Below are positions 25,204 through 34,101 of a stretch of 38,038 nucleotides of DNA, in pieces. The stretch's first letter is position 1, and each line of letters opens with the position of its first letter. This stretch comes from Desulforegula conservatrix Mb1Pa (GTDB taxonomy: Bacteria > Desulfobacterota > Desulfobacteria > Desulfobacterales > Desulforegulaceae). A program made the position numbers and the translations under genes. The notes beneath the pieces were generated by a model. It searched no databases, was not told the DNA's origin, and worked only from the letters and a program-made list of their open reading frames with translations. Location: positions 1-38,038 of the forward strand of contig NZ_AUEY01000038.1 in the NCBI RefSeq assembly GCF_000426225.1, given 5' to 3'.

Positions 25204-25680
25204 ATGCAGCAGATACACATATCAGATTTATTTGACATGCCTGGCTGGATGCTTCTTGCGATGGAGGCCGAACCCTTGTTTGGCCCTATGGTGGAAAATA
25301 TTGATTTTTTCAACGGCTTGCGACAGGCTCTTCTGGATGGAGCGGCCTTCTGCATCAGGGATGAAGAAAGCAGGGAAAACTGCGGACTCTGCGGTGGAAT
25401 TATCATTTCAAAAGAAAACAACTCCATAGTCTGGTTCGTTGTGGGCGAAAAATTCCGTAACAAAGGCATAGGCAAAAAGCTTATGGCAGAAGCCATGAAG
25501 CACCTGAATCATTCTAAGCCAATAACTGTCAACACATTTGAAGATTCGGTCAAAGACGGGCTTGCGGCAAGAATGCTTTACCATAAATTCGGGTTCAGGG
25601 ATTCAGGCAATGGAGAAAACAATCCGGCCGGAATTCCGACTGTCATCATGACAAGACCGGGCAAGGAATGTTTTGCGTGA
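25204..25680 (+). CDS. GNAT-family N-acetyltransferase
   Basis: A 158-aa protein with the acetyl-CoA binding motif A, VGEKFRNKGIGKKLMAEAM (about residues 81-100, RxxGxGK). A preceding beta strand (SIVWFVV) and a later LYHKFGFRDSG segment are typical of GNAT motif B. The substrate cannot be told. It lies 61 bp after the deaminase on the same strand with no terminator seen between, so cotranscription is possible. Its ribosome site is weak. Confidence 0.82.
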   Translation: MQQIHISDLFDMPGWMLLAMEAEPLFGPMVENIDFFNGLRQALLDGAAFCIRDEESRENCGLCGGIIISKENNSIVWFVVGEKFRNKGIGKKLMAEAMKHLNHSKPITVNTFEDSVKDGLAARMLYHKFGFRDSGNGENNPAGIPTVIMTRPGKECFA

Positions 25681-25687
25681 TTTAAAA

Positions 25688-25820
25688 GACAAGGCCGCAA
25701 AAAGTCAAAAAAAGGCGTCGGCGTCATGCCGGGCTTGATCCGGCATTTTTATATTTTCAATCACTTCTGGATTCCGGCCTTCGTCGGAATGACAGTAATC
25801 GGACTTTTTGCAGGTCCATC
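25688..25820 (+). repeat. MITE-like hairpin element, copy 5
   Basis: A full copy: gacaaggccgcaaaaagtca, the ATGCCGG/CCGGCAT hairpin, the ATTCCGGC arm and ggactttttgcaggtcc. It lies between the acetyltransferase stop and the ZIP transporter start, where its hairpins could also act in termination. Confidence 0.88.
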
Positions 25821-25869
25821 AGAAAAAATCCCAATGCTTTTTCCCAGGCCAAAAACGGAGAAGAATTAA

Positions 25870-26775
25870 ATGAAAGATGTCTGGATTGCACTGGGTTTGA
25901 CCCTTTTTGCCGGTATGGCGACCGGGATCGGAAGCGCCATAGCATTCATGGCAAAGAGAACAAACTACCGTTTTCTTTCCGTAACAACGGGCTTTTCTGC
26001 CGGAGTCATGCTCTATGTGTCTTTTGTGGAAATTTTTTACAAGGGACTATACGCTCTTATCATAAGATATGGCAATTACTGGGGGCACTGGGTTAATGCC
26101 GCTTCATTCTTCGGAGGAATGCTCCTCATAGGCCTTGTTGACAACCTTATACCAAGCGCTGAAAACCCCCATGAGACACCTTCTGAAGAGCAGACCGCGC
26201 CATTGCACGACACATCAGGCCAGCTCCCGGGCTTCAACGGATTCCCGGAATGCGGAGGCACAAGCGCATCCGCCAAATCAGGCGACCACACCATACACCA
26301 CAAAAAACTCATGAGAATGGGCTTATTTACGGCCCTTGCCATAGGAATTCATAATTTTCCGGAAGGACTCGCAACATTTCTCGCCGCCTTACATGATCCA
26401 TCCCTCGGATTTGCCATAGCCATTGCAATAGCTCTCCATAACATCCCAGAAGGCATAAGCGTTTCTGTTCCCATTTTCTATGCCACAGGAAACCGTAAAA
26501 AAGCATTCTTATATTCACTTGCCAGCGGTCTTTCAGAGCCCATAGGCGCAGGAATAGCATATCTGTGTCTCAGGCTTTTTGTGAGGGGAGACGCAGGAGT
26601 TCTGCCGCCCCAGGTCATGGGAATACTGTTCGGAGGAGTTGCGGGAATCATGGTATACATCAGCCTCGACGAACTTCTGCCTACAAGCAGGGCATACGGC
26701 AGGGGACACGACAGCATATTCGGTCTTGTGGCCGGAATGGCTGTGATGGCAGTCAGCCTTCTGCTTATGAAGTAA
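25870..26775 (+). CDS. zupT: ZIP-family zinc/divalent metal transporter (ZupT-like)
   Basis: A 301-aa inner-membrane protein with about eight hydrophobic segments. The paired metal-binding helices of ZIP proteins are present: HNFPEG followed by a second [29 protein letters not shown] and [13 protein letters not shown] are other conserved parts of ZupT. A His/Glu-containing loop (about 95-145, including [11 protein letters not shown]) is longer than in E. coli ZupT (257 aa) and could bind metal. It imports Zn2+ or related metals. GGAGAAG lies before ATG 25870. Confidence 0.9.
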   Translation: MKDVWIALGLTLFAGMATGIGSAIAFMAKRTNYRFLSVTTGFSAGVMLYVSFVEIFYKGLYALIIRYGNYWGHWVNAASFFGGMLLIGLVDNLIPSAENPHETPSEEQTAPLHDTSGQLPGFNGFPECGGTSASAKSGDHTIHHKKLMRMGLFTALAIGIHNFPEGLATFLAALHDPSLGFAIAIAIALHNIPEGISVSVPIFYATGNRKKAFLYSLASGLSEPIGAGIAYLCLRLFVRGDAGVLPPQVMGILFGGVAGIMVYISLDELLPTSRAYGRGHDSIFGLVAGMAVMAVSLLLMK

Positions 26776-26796
26776 CAAAAACAAAATCACAAACAG

Positions 26797-26840
26797 GCCG
26801 GTTTTCAGTCATTCAGACGGGCCTACCTTTAAAAACCGGA
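26797..26840. terminator. Possible bidirectional terminator
   Basis: CCGGTTTT (26798-26805) and AAAACCGG (26832-26839) are inverted repeats in the gap between the convergent zupT and CoA-binding genes. An inner AGGCC/GGCCT pair overlaps them. The loop is long (about 26 nt) and the T-runs are weak, so the call rests mostly on position. Confidence 0.3.
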
Positions 26841-26859
26841 CGCCAAAAGCCAAGCCAGA

Positions 26860-27222
26860 TTAAAACTGATTAGTCCTGAGCATAACCAGGGTACAGGCCT
26901 CAAGAACTTCTATCCCTGCGTCAGTCAGCTTTTTGTATTCGCCTGGATTCTCTGTCCCAGGATTAAATATGACTCGCCTTGGCTTTAGATTCACAATCTC
27001 ATCTATCACTCCTTCCTGGCGGGCAGGGCCTACATACATGGTGACAGTATCCACTTTTTCATCCACATCACCAAGTTTGCCATATACCTTTCTTCCAAGG
27101 ATCTCTTTCCTGGCTGGAGCAACAGGCAAAGGCACATGCCCGTATTGTTCGAGCATCTTCATCGCCTTGTAAGAATATCTTTCCTCATTATGGCTTGCGC
27201 CGACAACAGCAACTTTTTCCAT
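26860..27222 (-). CDS. CoA-binding domain protein (YccU-like)
   Basis: A 120-aa Rossmann-type protein. It begins VAVVGASHNEERYSYKAMKML, a nucleotide-binding glycine turn, followed by GHVPLPVAPARKEILG and the end VFNPGTENPG...GIEVLEACTLVML, all typical of the CoA_binding_2 family, which binds CoA or a related ligand. Length is normal for stand-alone members. Its physiological role is not known. AAGGGG precedes ATG 27222. Confidence 0.85.
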   Translation of the reverse strand: MEKVAVVGASHNEERYSYKAMKMLEQYGHVPLPVAPARKEILGRKVYGKLGDVDEKVDTVTMYVGPARQEGVIDEIVNLKPRRVIFNPGTENPGEYKKLTDAGIEVLEACTLVMLRTNQF

Positions 27223-27297
27223 ATTTTCCCCTTCTGAAATTTAAGTCCAATTTCAAAACAAAAATGCATTAATTATATGTCTTCGTCGTTAATACAC

Positions 27298-28317
27298 TCA
27301 CGGAATATTTCCATTATTCAGACCATCCACCATTTCAGGCTTATATCCGCCCTCTGTTAAAATTCTGAATTCCATGGATTTAATAACAGGGCAACCATTT
27401 TTATCTGTCCCTATTTCATATTTTTCAATATGGAATTCACCAGATCCGAAAAGAGCCACTCTTTTCACAGCCTCAGGAGATACAGAACTGGCAGCATTGG
27501 GGCCGTCAATACTTTTGCCCACTTCCGGAGAGAATATGAACTTTCTTGGAATGGTCGGAGCTGATTCAGATCCGTAGGCGCAAGGACAGTTTTCTGGAGA
27601 CTTTTTTAAATGGCAGGCTTCAATGTATCTTGGATTTGGAGCAGAATGCAGGGGCGGAGTCAGTCTTGCCAAATTTTCATCCCTGCCTTTTTCAAGAACA
27701 AGAATCTCCCAACCATCTGTAGTGGGTTCAAGAACAAATTCGAATCTTATTCCGAACTGAGTGCTGAATCTGCCTCCTTTTTCAACCTTCCCCCTTAGCT
27801 GCTGGGTAAACTTTGGATACCTGAAAAACTCCCGGATTGACTCAAGAGTCGCTCGCCTTGATTCATCCTGTTTTCCAAAAATGCTTCCGACAACCTCATC
27901 CCCTTCAACTTTAAGCCAGTATTCTCCGCAATGGGATATCGCAAGATCATTTCCAGCCTTTGCGCCCGGGCCATTCAGAGCCAGAACCCACTCGGTTCCC
28001 GGAGGGAAAAGACTCATTTCTGGCCTGCAATACATACCATCGCCGGTAAGGATTCTCATCCCGGAATCAAGCATTGCGCCTGAAAGAACTTCCTGAACAT
28101 GCACGTCAATGGATGGTTTGGCTCCGGGATTGTGCCTAATGATTTTCCCTCTGACCACAATCGGAGAATCTCCGGCAACTGACATGAAAGGGCCTCTCCA
28201 TGAGCAGCTACAGGCTCCAACTTTTTTTGGACAAAAATATTCTGCGGCAAAAGCCAGAAAAAGAACAGCTAATACAAGGAGAAACCTATGGCTTGACTGA
28301 ACAGGGTAAATAGACAT
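27298..28317 (-). CDS. Secreted protein with a TIMP/NTR-like Cys motif, unknown function
   Basis: The start is taken at ATG 28317 behind GGAGG with 9-nt spacing; an upstream in-frame ATG at 28362 has a poorer ribosome site. The 339-aa product has a signal segment (FLLVLAVLFLAFAA) and then GACSCSWRG. An N-terminal C-x-C followed by VVRGKII, VHVQEVLSG and GTEWVLAL resembles the NTR/TIMP-like fold seen in several secreted bacterial proteins. The C-terminal half has further cysteines (CHLKKSPENCPC) and no recognised domain. Function is unknown. It is transcribed divergently from the IPTL-CTERM gene. Confidence 0.65.
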   Translation of the reverse strand: MSIYPVQSSHRFLLVLAVLFLAFAAEYFCPKKVGACSCSWRGPFMSVAGDSPIVVRGKIIRHNPGAKPSIDVHVQEVLSGAMLDSGMRILTGDGMYCRPEMSLFPPGTEWVLALNGPGAKAGNDLAISHCGEYWLKVEGDEVVGSIFGKQDESRRATLESIREFFRYPKFTQQLRGKVEKGGRFSTQFGIRFEFVLEPTTDGWEILVLEKGRDENLARLTPPLHSAPNPRYIEACHLKKSPENCPCAYGSESAPTIPRKFIFSPEVGKSIDGPNAASSVSPEAVKRVALFGSGEFHIEKYEIGTDKNGCPVIKSMEFRILTEGGYKPEMVDGLNNGNIP

Positions 28318-28592
28318 ATGGCAAGGCCTCCATATCCTTTGCGATGCAGCGGATTTTTTCATTTCCCGATGACAAGGCAGAAGTTAGGCTTTTTTAATTA
28401 GAAGCCGCTCTGCTGAAGCAACTTAACTTAAAGCTTTTTATTTTACGATACTTGAACAAAACCAAGCAGTGCAAGAGCTCCAAAATCGAAAAACAATCCT
28501 TAGAGAAACCGCAATAATTATCTTTTCGCGTAACACTGGACCCATACGATTCCAGCATGCAAGCCAGCTTGATTTACACACTTCAAGATTGA

Positions 28593-28724
28593 AGGCGTCG
28601 CAAAAACTCAAAAAAAGGCAACGGCGTCATGCCGGACTTGATCCGGCATCCATTAATTTGAGCTACTTCCGGATTCCGGCCTGCGCCGGAATGACGGGAA
28701 TCGGACTTTTTGCGAGTTTATCAA
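28593..28724 (+). repeat. MITE-like hairpin element, copy 6
   Basis: A full copy with both hairpins clear: ATGCCGG (28629-28635) with CCGGCAT (28643-28649), and ATTCCGGC (28673-28680) with GCCGGAAT (28685-28692). It sits in the 585-bp divergent gap 28318-28902. The rest of the gap is AT-rich, with no ORF or motif I trust. Confidence 0.88.
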
Positions 28725-28902
28725 GATTACGATATATTAGGTTTTTTTAAAGCTATAGAACAGCGTAAGCCCAGCACCGAAAATTGCTGCATGAGATTAA
28801 ATAGCCATTGACATTCAATCCCAGTCCTTATTATATCTCCGGAGCCAAAAAATCAGGCTTCTACCCTATATAATTTATTTTAAATAAATAAAGGCATCGA
28901 AG

Positions 28903-30306
28903 ATGTTGATCAATAATCCATCTGCGGCAAAAAACAGCATCCGTAACATTGCGCTTCTGTCAAACATTATATCCGGTAAGCGCTTGTGGCTGAAAACCTT
29001 ACCGTTCATGGCCGGGTTTTTGATGTGCTCAGGCCTGGCGTTTGCGAACCCAGATTATGTTACTTACTGGCCAACATACAACCCAAGTACTGGAGGCACG
29101 GTCTTCAATGGCCCCGCGGATGTCGGTTTCCTGAAAAGCAATGGAAGCTTGCTGATCGTCGACAGCAATGCCGGACTCGAGGGCGCCGGCGAGGTCGTGA
29201 ACCAACAAACGGACGGCACCTATATTGGGAAAATTGCCGCCAATAATAATACCGGGCCAGTGAGAGTTTGTACGGATTCCAATACTGGGGATGTTTACAT
29301 AGCGACATATTATGAAAAAAAAGTTCGCCGATACACCGAAGCTGGCGGCATCCTGACCATAGCCAATACATGGACAGGATGCACTGCAAATGGAGGCTTT
29401 GGCCCCTATAACTGGGGTAAAGTGTTCGGAGTCGCCGTAAATTCAGCCGGAACCATTTATGTCATCGACTACGACGGCCTACGGATAATAGCAATGAACA
29501 GTGCAGGACAATGTGTGGCCGCCCCTCTTTCGGCGTATGGCCCAGGAGGCACGGGCGTGTTTTTAAATCCCACTGGAATCGCCATCGACTCAGCTGATAA
29601 TATATATGTGTCAGATTACGGCAAAAAGGTTATTGTCAAATACAACAGCGCCGGGGTCTGGCAGCAAACCCTGACCTCATATATGTTAAATGGGGTGTCC
29701 ACCAACTTTTCAACACCGAGAGACATTGACATCGATCCGGCCACCAACGCCATGTATATTACAGAAGGTGGAGGTGCCAATGCAGGTCTGATCAAATTGG
29801 ATTCCAGCGGTAATTTCCTGACCCGGGTCAAAAAGTATAACGTCGCCACCACGTTTAGCAGCCCATTTGGCGCCGGAGTCAGCAGTGGATATATCTATGC
29901 CACGGATTATGGCCACAGCAGCGTTGTCAAATTATTGGACTCTTCCTGGAAGGTCTCTGTCACTGCAAGCGCCCACGGCACGGTAACTGCCGATGTCAGC
30001 GATGTCATTACTAATTGCACCAACGCTACCTGTGTTGACCAGTTTGTCAACAATAAAACAATCGTTTTGACAGCCACTCCCGACGCCGGATACAAGGTGA
30101 CCTGGGGCGGAGATGGATCGAGCGCCGGCTCAGCTGCAACGTATACAGTGAACAACATCGGCGCTGACAAGACCATTACTGTGACATTTTCAGCAATGGC
30201 ATCACCACCAACGTCGGTTCCCACTCTTTCCGAATGGGGGATGATTATATTATCCAGCTTACTGGCTGTTTCCGCCATATTCACCATGCGCCGTAAGCGT
30301 CAGTAA
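28903..30306 (+). CDS. Secreted propeller-like protein with IPTL-CTERM sorting signal
   Basis: A 467-aa exported protein. The signal peptide ends near LAFA (about residue 48) after a long N-region. Residues about 50-345 contain NHL/SMP-30-like propeller repeats (GDVYIATYYEKKVRRY, GTIYVIDYDGLRI, DNIYVSDYGKKVIVKYN, GYIYATDYGHSSVVKL). Residues about 350-430 resemble a divergent InlB B-repeat (GTVTADV, ATPDAGYKVTW, NNIGADKTITVTF). The end is VPTLSEWGMIILSSLL...RRKRQ, the IPTL-CTERM signal: a PTLSEWG motif, a TM helix and a basic tail. That signal is known to be processed by a dedicated exosortase, which is not in the window. It is probably a surface or exopolymer-associated protein. GC content is higher than in the flanks, which may indicate transfer. 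Confidence 0.85.
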   Translation: MLINNPSAAKNSIRNIALLSNIISGKRLWLKTLPFMAGFLMCSGLAFANPDYVTYWPTYNPSTGGTVFNGPADVGFLKSNGSLLIVDSNAGLEGAGEVVNQQTDGTYIGKIAANNNTGPVRVCTDSNTGDVYIATYYEKKVRRYTEAGGILTIANTWTGCTANGGFGPYNWGKVFGVAVNSAGTIYVIDYDGLRIIAMNSAGQCVAAPLSAYGPGGTGVFLNPTGIAIDSADNIYVSDYGKKVIVKYNSAGVWQQTLTSYMLNGVSTNFSTPRDIDIDPATNAMYITEGGGANAGLIKLDSSGNFLTRVKKYNVATTFSSPFGAGVSSGYIYATDYGHSSVVKLLDSSWKVSVTASAHGTVTADVSDVITNCTNATCVDQFVNNKTIVLTATPDAGYKVTWGGDGSSAGSAATYTVNNIGADKTITVTFSAMASPPTSVPTLSEWGMIILSSLLAVSAIFTMRRKRQ

Positions 30307-30410
30307 AAGACAGTGCTTGCTAATTTTTAAAAAAAGGCCCTTGGTTTGTGAATCCGTTAAAGCGATGAATGGCCCGTCAGCTATATGCCAATCCACCCAT
30401 TATTTTATCC

Positions 30411-31649
30411 TCAAGATTCATGACTTTTCATTGCTTTAATCCTCAAGGAGACAGGTGGATGGGTATAATTCAGAAACACATAAAAAGGATGGGGAGTAAG
30501 ATTTGCCAGATTGTCAGCGTGAAGCTTTTTCAGGGCCGAAACAAGATCTGAACTTCCACCAGTATTTTCCACTGCGAATCTGTCCGCCTCGTATTCATTT
30601 GCCCTTGAATGGGCTTTAAGACCTATTGAAAGAATCATTTCCACCGGAGAAAAGAGCATGCTGAAGAAAACAAGACCAGCATATACGGATACTCTTTCCA
30701 TGAAAAAAGCATCAAAAAGTCCTTTTTCCGTTATGAAGACAGACAGCACCCAGAACATGAATCCAAAATATAGAATGCTTACGGCTATGCTTTTGATGAT
30801 ATGACCTTTTTTGTAATGGCCAGCCTCGTGCGCCAGAACGGCAACAAGTTCAGGTATAGTATGTTTTTCTATGAGTGTGTCAAAAAGGGCTATGCGCCTG
30901 TTCTTGCCAAATCCTGTAAAAAAGGCATTGGATTTGGATGATCTTTTCGAACCATCCATTACAAAAACATTGCTTAAAGGAAATTTCGCCTTTTTCGCAA
31001 AATCCATAATCGCCTGCCTAAGCTCACCATCTTCAAGAGGAGTGAATTTATTGAAAAGGGGCATTATCCATGTCGGAGCAACAAACTGTATGACGACCAT
31101 GAATAAAGTAACCACGAGCCAGCACCAAAGCCAGGCATAAGTTCCTGTGTAAGTCAGAAAGGCGAAAATCCCGGCAAGAAGAGGAGCTCCTATTATCACG
31201 CCAAGGCAGATGCCCTTGACAATATCCAGGATGAATGTCTTTACCGTGGTCTTATTGAATCCGAATTTTTCTTCTATAACGAAGGTTGAATAAATACTGA
31301 AGGGGAACATTATGACCGAGCTTGCTGCAATGAGAAGGCCTGTATAAATAAGTCCTGTGACTATGCTTCCAAATCCGAAACTGACAGCAAAATCGTCGAA
31401 TATCCTGAAACCTCCGGCAAACCAGAACACAATGCTCAGGGCAAGGCTGAATGTGCTTTTTATTATCCCGAATTTTGTGGTCACTATGGTGTAGGCCTGG
31501 GATTTTTCATATTCCGAAGGATCGTAAAGATCCGCAAGGTCCTCAGGCGGCTTGGGCTTAAGGGCTTTCAGATTCAGGATATCTGCAATAAGCTCCAGAA
31601 AATACCCGCCGATCATGGCAACAAGAATGACAATAAAATAAATGTTCAT
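30411..31649 (-). CDS. M48-family zinc metalloprotease (Ste24/CAAX-protease type)
   Basis: A 412-aa membrane protease. ATG 31649 is chosen over ATG 31661, because GGGG in the latter's first codons fits as its ribosome site. Several TM helices come first (Peptidase_M48_N type, with IEEKFGFNKTTVKTF, which is characteristic of Ste24). The zinc motif HEAGH follows in AVLAHEAGHYKKGH, then the third ligand Glu in NEYEADRFAVEN. SKRSSKSNAFFTGFGKNRRI is the conserved substrate-cleft segment. Bacterial members are thought to act in membrane-protein quality control, since no prenylated CAAX substrates are expected. It ends with HPPVSLRIKAM, as the family does. Confidence 0.92.
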   Translation of the reverse strand: MNIYFIVILVAMIGGYFLELIADILNLKALKPKPPEDLADLYDPSEYEKSQAYTIVTTKFGIIKSTFSLALSIVFWFAGGFRIFDDFAVSFGFGSIVTGLIYTGLLIAASSVIMFPFSIYSTFVIEEKFGFNKTTVKTFILDIVKGICLGVIIGAPLLAGIFAFLTYTGTYAWLWCWLVVTLFMVVIQFVAPTWIMPLFNKFTPLEDGELRQAIMDFAKKAKFPLSNVFVMDGSKRSSKSNAFFTGFGKNRRIALFDTLIEKHTIPELVAVLAHEAGHYKKGHIIKSIAVSILYFGFMFWVLSVFITEKGLFDAFFMERVSVYAGLVFFSMLFSPVEMILSIGLKAHSRANEYEADRFAVENTGGSSDLVSALKKLHADNLANLTPHPFYVFLNYTHPPVSLRIKAMKSHES

Positions 31650-31732
31650 TAAATACCCCATATTAATTCGAATACCAATTCGGTGAATAGTTCAATGTCA
31701 AAATCATGAAAACACAGAAAGCATTTCGAAGA

Positions 31733-31927
31733 TTAGTCATCCCAGTGAATGCAATCAGCAGGGCATATATTTATTGCTTTTTCTATACATTCTTCGGATC
31801 CACCTTCGGGCATTATTACTTCAGCCCTGTCTCCATCATTGTTCATGCGGAAGATGTCAGGACAAAGCTCAACACAGGCTTCGCAGCCTACGCAGACAAT
31901 AAACTCTATATACACTCTTTTGGCCAT
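31733..31927 (-). CDS. Single [4Fe-4S] ferredoxin, Desulfovibrio gigas type
   Basis: A 64-aa ferredoxin. Cys12, Cys15 and Cys18, with Cys55 followed by Pro, fit the ligands of one 4Fe-4S cluster. Cys22 and Cys47 correspond to the disulfide pair of D. gigas ferredoxin II, and CEACVELCPDIF followed by later CP spacing closely match that protein. It is a small soluble electron carrier, likely serving low-potential reductive metabolism. In the D. gigas type one ligand cysteine can be lost to form a 3Fe-4S cluster. It is a stand-alone gene, separated from the M48 gene by 83 bp. Confidence 0.9.
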   Translation of the reverse strand: MAKRVYIEFIVCVGCEACVELCPDIFRMNNDGDRAEVIMPEGGSEECIEKAINICPADCIHWDD

Positions 31928-32033
31928 AATAACCTCTTAGTTAAATAAATATCTTGATTTATTAATGCACCATGACTTCAGAAAGATCAAAAAACTTCCG
32001 CTTCGAAAAATAAAAAATGTGCTGATTAGAATT

Positions 32034-32160
32034 GATGACCGCACAAAAAGTCAAAAAATGGCCTCGTCGTCATGCCGGACTTGATCCGGTATCCATTAAT
32101 TTGAGCCACTTCTGGATTCCGGCCTGCGCCGGAATGACGGGGATCTTGCTTTTTCACTAC
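32034..32160 (+). repeat. MITE-like hairpin element, copy 7
   Basis: A full copy from gaccgcacaaaaagtca to gctttttcactac, with the right end more diverged than in other copies. One hairpin arm carries a change (CCGGTAT against ATGCCGG). It lies in the 420-bp divergent gap between the ferredoxin and the alkaline phosphatase (31928-32350). I see no other feature in that gap. Confidence 0.82.
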
Positions 32161-32350
32161 TCCATTCCGAAATAAGGATATTCAATTCATTTTATTGGCT
32201 TCGCATTGATACATCCTCATTTAATAAATGGAGCCTGGAAAAAATATCTGTTCCAAGCTTTTTCATCTTTTTTTAACACAATACCTACAAAGCCTGAATC
32301 TTTATCGATTATCGATGCACAGAATATTAACCTTCAAGAGGAGTGCATTT

Positions 32351-33880
32351 ATGAAAAGGGGAATTAGGAGATCTGCATGGCTTTCACTGGTGCTGCTGGT
32401 TTTGTTTTCAGGAACGATGCTTTCAGGGTGTGATGATGACGACAATGACGGCGGCTCAAAGAGTATTGTTCAGCCTTCGGCAAAGGCAAAATACGTGTTC
32501 TTTTTTATTGGCGACGGTATGTCCGAGGTTCAGGTAAACTCTGCTGAAGTTTACAAGGCGTCGGTGGAGGCAAAAATTGATCCGAACTACATAAACTCGC
32601 CTCGTCTGCTGAATATGTCAAAGATGCCTGCCACTGGTTATGCAACAACCTATGACGCCGGAAGCTATATCACAGACTCAGCTTCCGCAGGAACGGCTCT
32701 TGCGTGCGGCTACAAGACACTTAACGGTGTAGTCGGTATGGATGTGACAAAGACAAAATCCTACAAGACTATTGCCGAAGCTGCCAAGGAAAAGGGGATG
32801 AAGGTAGGGATAGTCTCGAGTGTATCAATAGATCATGCGACTCCTGCATCCTTCTACGCCCAGGTTGACAGCCGCGAAAAATACCACGAAATAGGCATGC
32901 AGCTTGCCGAAAGCAATTTTGACTATTTCGGAGGCGGCGGTTTCAGGGATAACAAATATCCGGGAGACAAGGCAAACACCCCTGCATGCGTCAATGCCGC
33001 CACCGCAAATGGCTATAGATATGTAAACACAAGGGCTGACTTTGAGGCACTGAAAAATACGAGCGGCAAGGTGATTGCCGTAAACAGCGTGCTGGATTCA
33101 AGCCGTGCCATGCCTTACGAGATCATAAGAGACAAGTCTTCCAGCAATGATGATATCTCTCTTGCCGAGTTTACTAAAAAAGGTATCGAGCTTCTCGACA
33201 ATCCTGCCGGATTTTTCATGATGGTTGAGGGCGGAAAGATAGACTGGGCATGCCATGCAAATGATGCCGCGTCTGCAATTCAGGATACCCTGGCATTTGA
33301 TGAGGCCATAGCCGAAGCTCTTGCATTCTATGAAAAACATCCTGACGAGACACTTATCATTGTCACCGGAGATCATGAGTGTGGTGGTATGACTATGGGC
33401 TTCTCCGGTACTGGGTATTTCACTTATATGGAAAGAATGAAAAACCAGACAATGTCATATGACAAATTTGACTCGCTTTACGCAAATAACCTCTCGGGTT
33501 ACGCATCTCTGACAGATCTTTACGATGAGATAGAGTCATCCTTCGGCCTTGACATGGACAAAAACGGCGATGCGGCATATCAGCCGAATGACTACCAGAT
33601 GTCACTCCTGACAGAAGCCTTTGACAAAAAGAAAAAAGGCAAGGGCACAATGAACAACGACGAATTTTATCTGCTTTATGGAGGATACAATCCGCTTTCT
33701 GTTACCCTTACCCATGTTCTCAACCAGATATCCGGAATCGCCTGGACTTCATATTCCCATACAGGTGTACCTGTTCCTGTTTTTGCCAAGGGCGTAAACG
33801 AGGATTCATTCAACGGATATTATGACAATACTGATGTGTGCAGAAAAGTTGCTGCGGCAATGAGTATAACCCTCCAATAA
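32351..33880 (+). CDS. phoA: Alkaline phosphatase, predicted lipoprotein
   Basis: The start is ATG 32351, with GAGGAG ahead of it, giving 509 aa. A longer frame to 32228 lacks support. The N-terminus has a lipobox LSGC (Cys27) followed by an Asp-rich linker, so the enzyme is likely membrane-anchored. Catalytic Ser110 lies in TDSASAGTA, matching the Asp-Ser-Ala of E. coli PhoA. Asp55 (FFIGDGMS), the Asp/His of WACHANDAA, TGDHECGG and the His of SHTGVPVPVF complete the two-zinc site. It releases phosphate from organic esters for uptake by Pst. It is probably PhoB-controlled, but no Pho box is apparent. Confidence 0.92.
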   Translation: MKRGIRRSAWLSLVLLVLFSGTMLSGCDDDDNDGGSKSIVQPSAKAKYVFFFIGDGMSEVQVNSAEVYKASVEAKIDPNYINSPRLLNMSKMPATGYATTYDAGSYITDSASAGTALACGYKTLNGVVGMDVTKTKSYKTIAEAAKEKGMKVGIVSSVSIDHATPASFYAQVDSREKYHEIGMQLAESNFDYFGGGGFRDNKYPGDKANTPACVNAATANGYRYVNTRADFEALKNTSGKVIAVNSVLDSSRAMPYEIIRDKSSSNDDISLAEFTKKGIELLDNPAGFFMMVEGGKIDWACHANDAASAIQDTLAFDEAIAEALAFYEKHPDETLIIVTGDHECGGMTMGFSGTGYFTYMERMKNQTMSYDKFDSLYANNLSGYASLTDLYDEIESSFGLDMDKNGDAAYQPNDYQMSLLTEAFDKKKKGKGTMNNDEFYLLYGGYNPLSVTLTHVLNQISGIAWTSYSHTGVPVPVFAKGVNEDSFNGYYDNTDVCRKVAAAMSITLQ

Positions 33881-33883
33881 TAT

Positions 33884-34016
33884 TGACAAGGTCGCAAAAA
33901 GCCCGGTTCTCGTCATTCCTGCGCAGGCCGGAATCCAGAAGTAGCTGAAAACACTGCATACCGGATCAAGTCCGGCATGACGCCGCCACCTTTTTGTAAC
34001 TTTTTTGCGAGACCAT
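33884..34016 (-). repeat. MITE-like hairpin element, copy 8
   Basis: A full copy in reverse orientation, from tgacaaggtcgcaaaaagcc to the end cttttttgcgagaccatca. It begins three bases after the alkaline phosphatase stop and could serve as its terminator. Confidence 0.88.
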
Positions 34017-34039
34017 CAATATTGGTCATGTTTGAAAAT

Positions 34040-34070
34040 GGCCGCCAGACCGGATATTTGTCTGGCGGCC
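34040..34070. other. Perfect 11-bp stem hairpin upstream of the YibE/F gene
   Basis: GGCCGCCAGAC (34040-34050) pairs with GTCTGGCGGCC (34060-34070) around a 9-nt loop. No T-run follows on either strand, so it is not a standard intrinsic terminator. It lies between repeat copy 8 and the ribosome site of the next gene. It may be an mRNA leader structure, or a factor-assisted stop for phoA transcripts. Confidence 0.6.
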
Positions 34071-34101
34071 ACTGCATATTATAAAAGGAGTTCAGAAAGA
34101 A

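Noticed and set aside
28469-28750. 93-aa ORF over repeat copy 6 (similar ORFs over copies 1 and 4)
   Set aside because: The open frames arise from the repeat element itself (typical readings such as RHAGLDPAS and PACAGMT), not from a gene.
32228-32350. Longer N-terminus for the alkaline phosphatase
   Set aside because: It would place 41 residues before a good lipoprotein signal, while ATG 32351 has GAGGAG at proper spacing.
11040-34016. CRISPR array from the recurring repeats
   Set aside because: The repeats are about 130 bp, widely spaced, in both orientations and palindromic. No spacer-repeat periodicity or cas genes are present.
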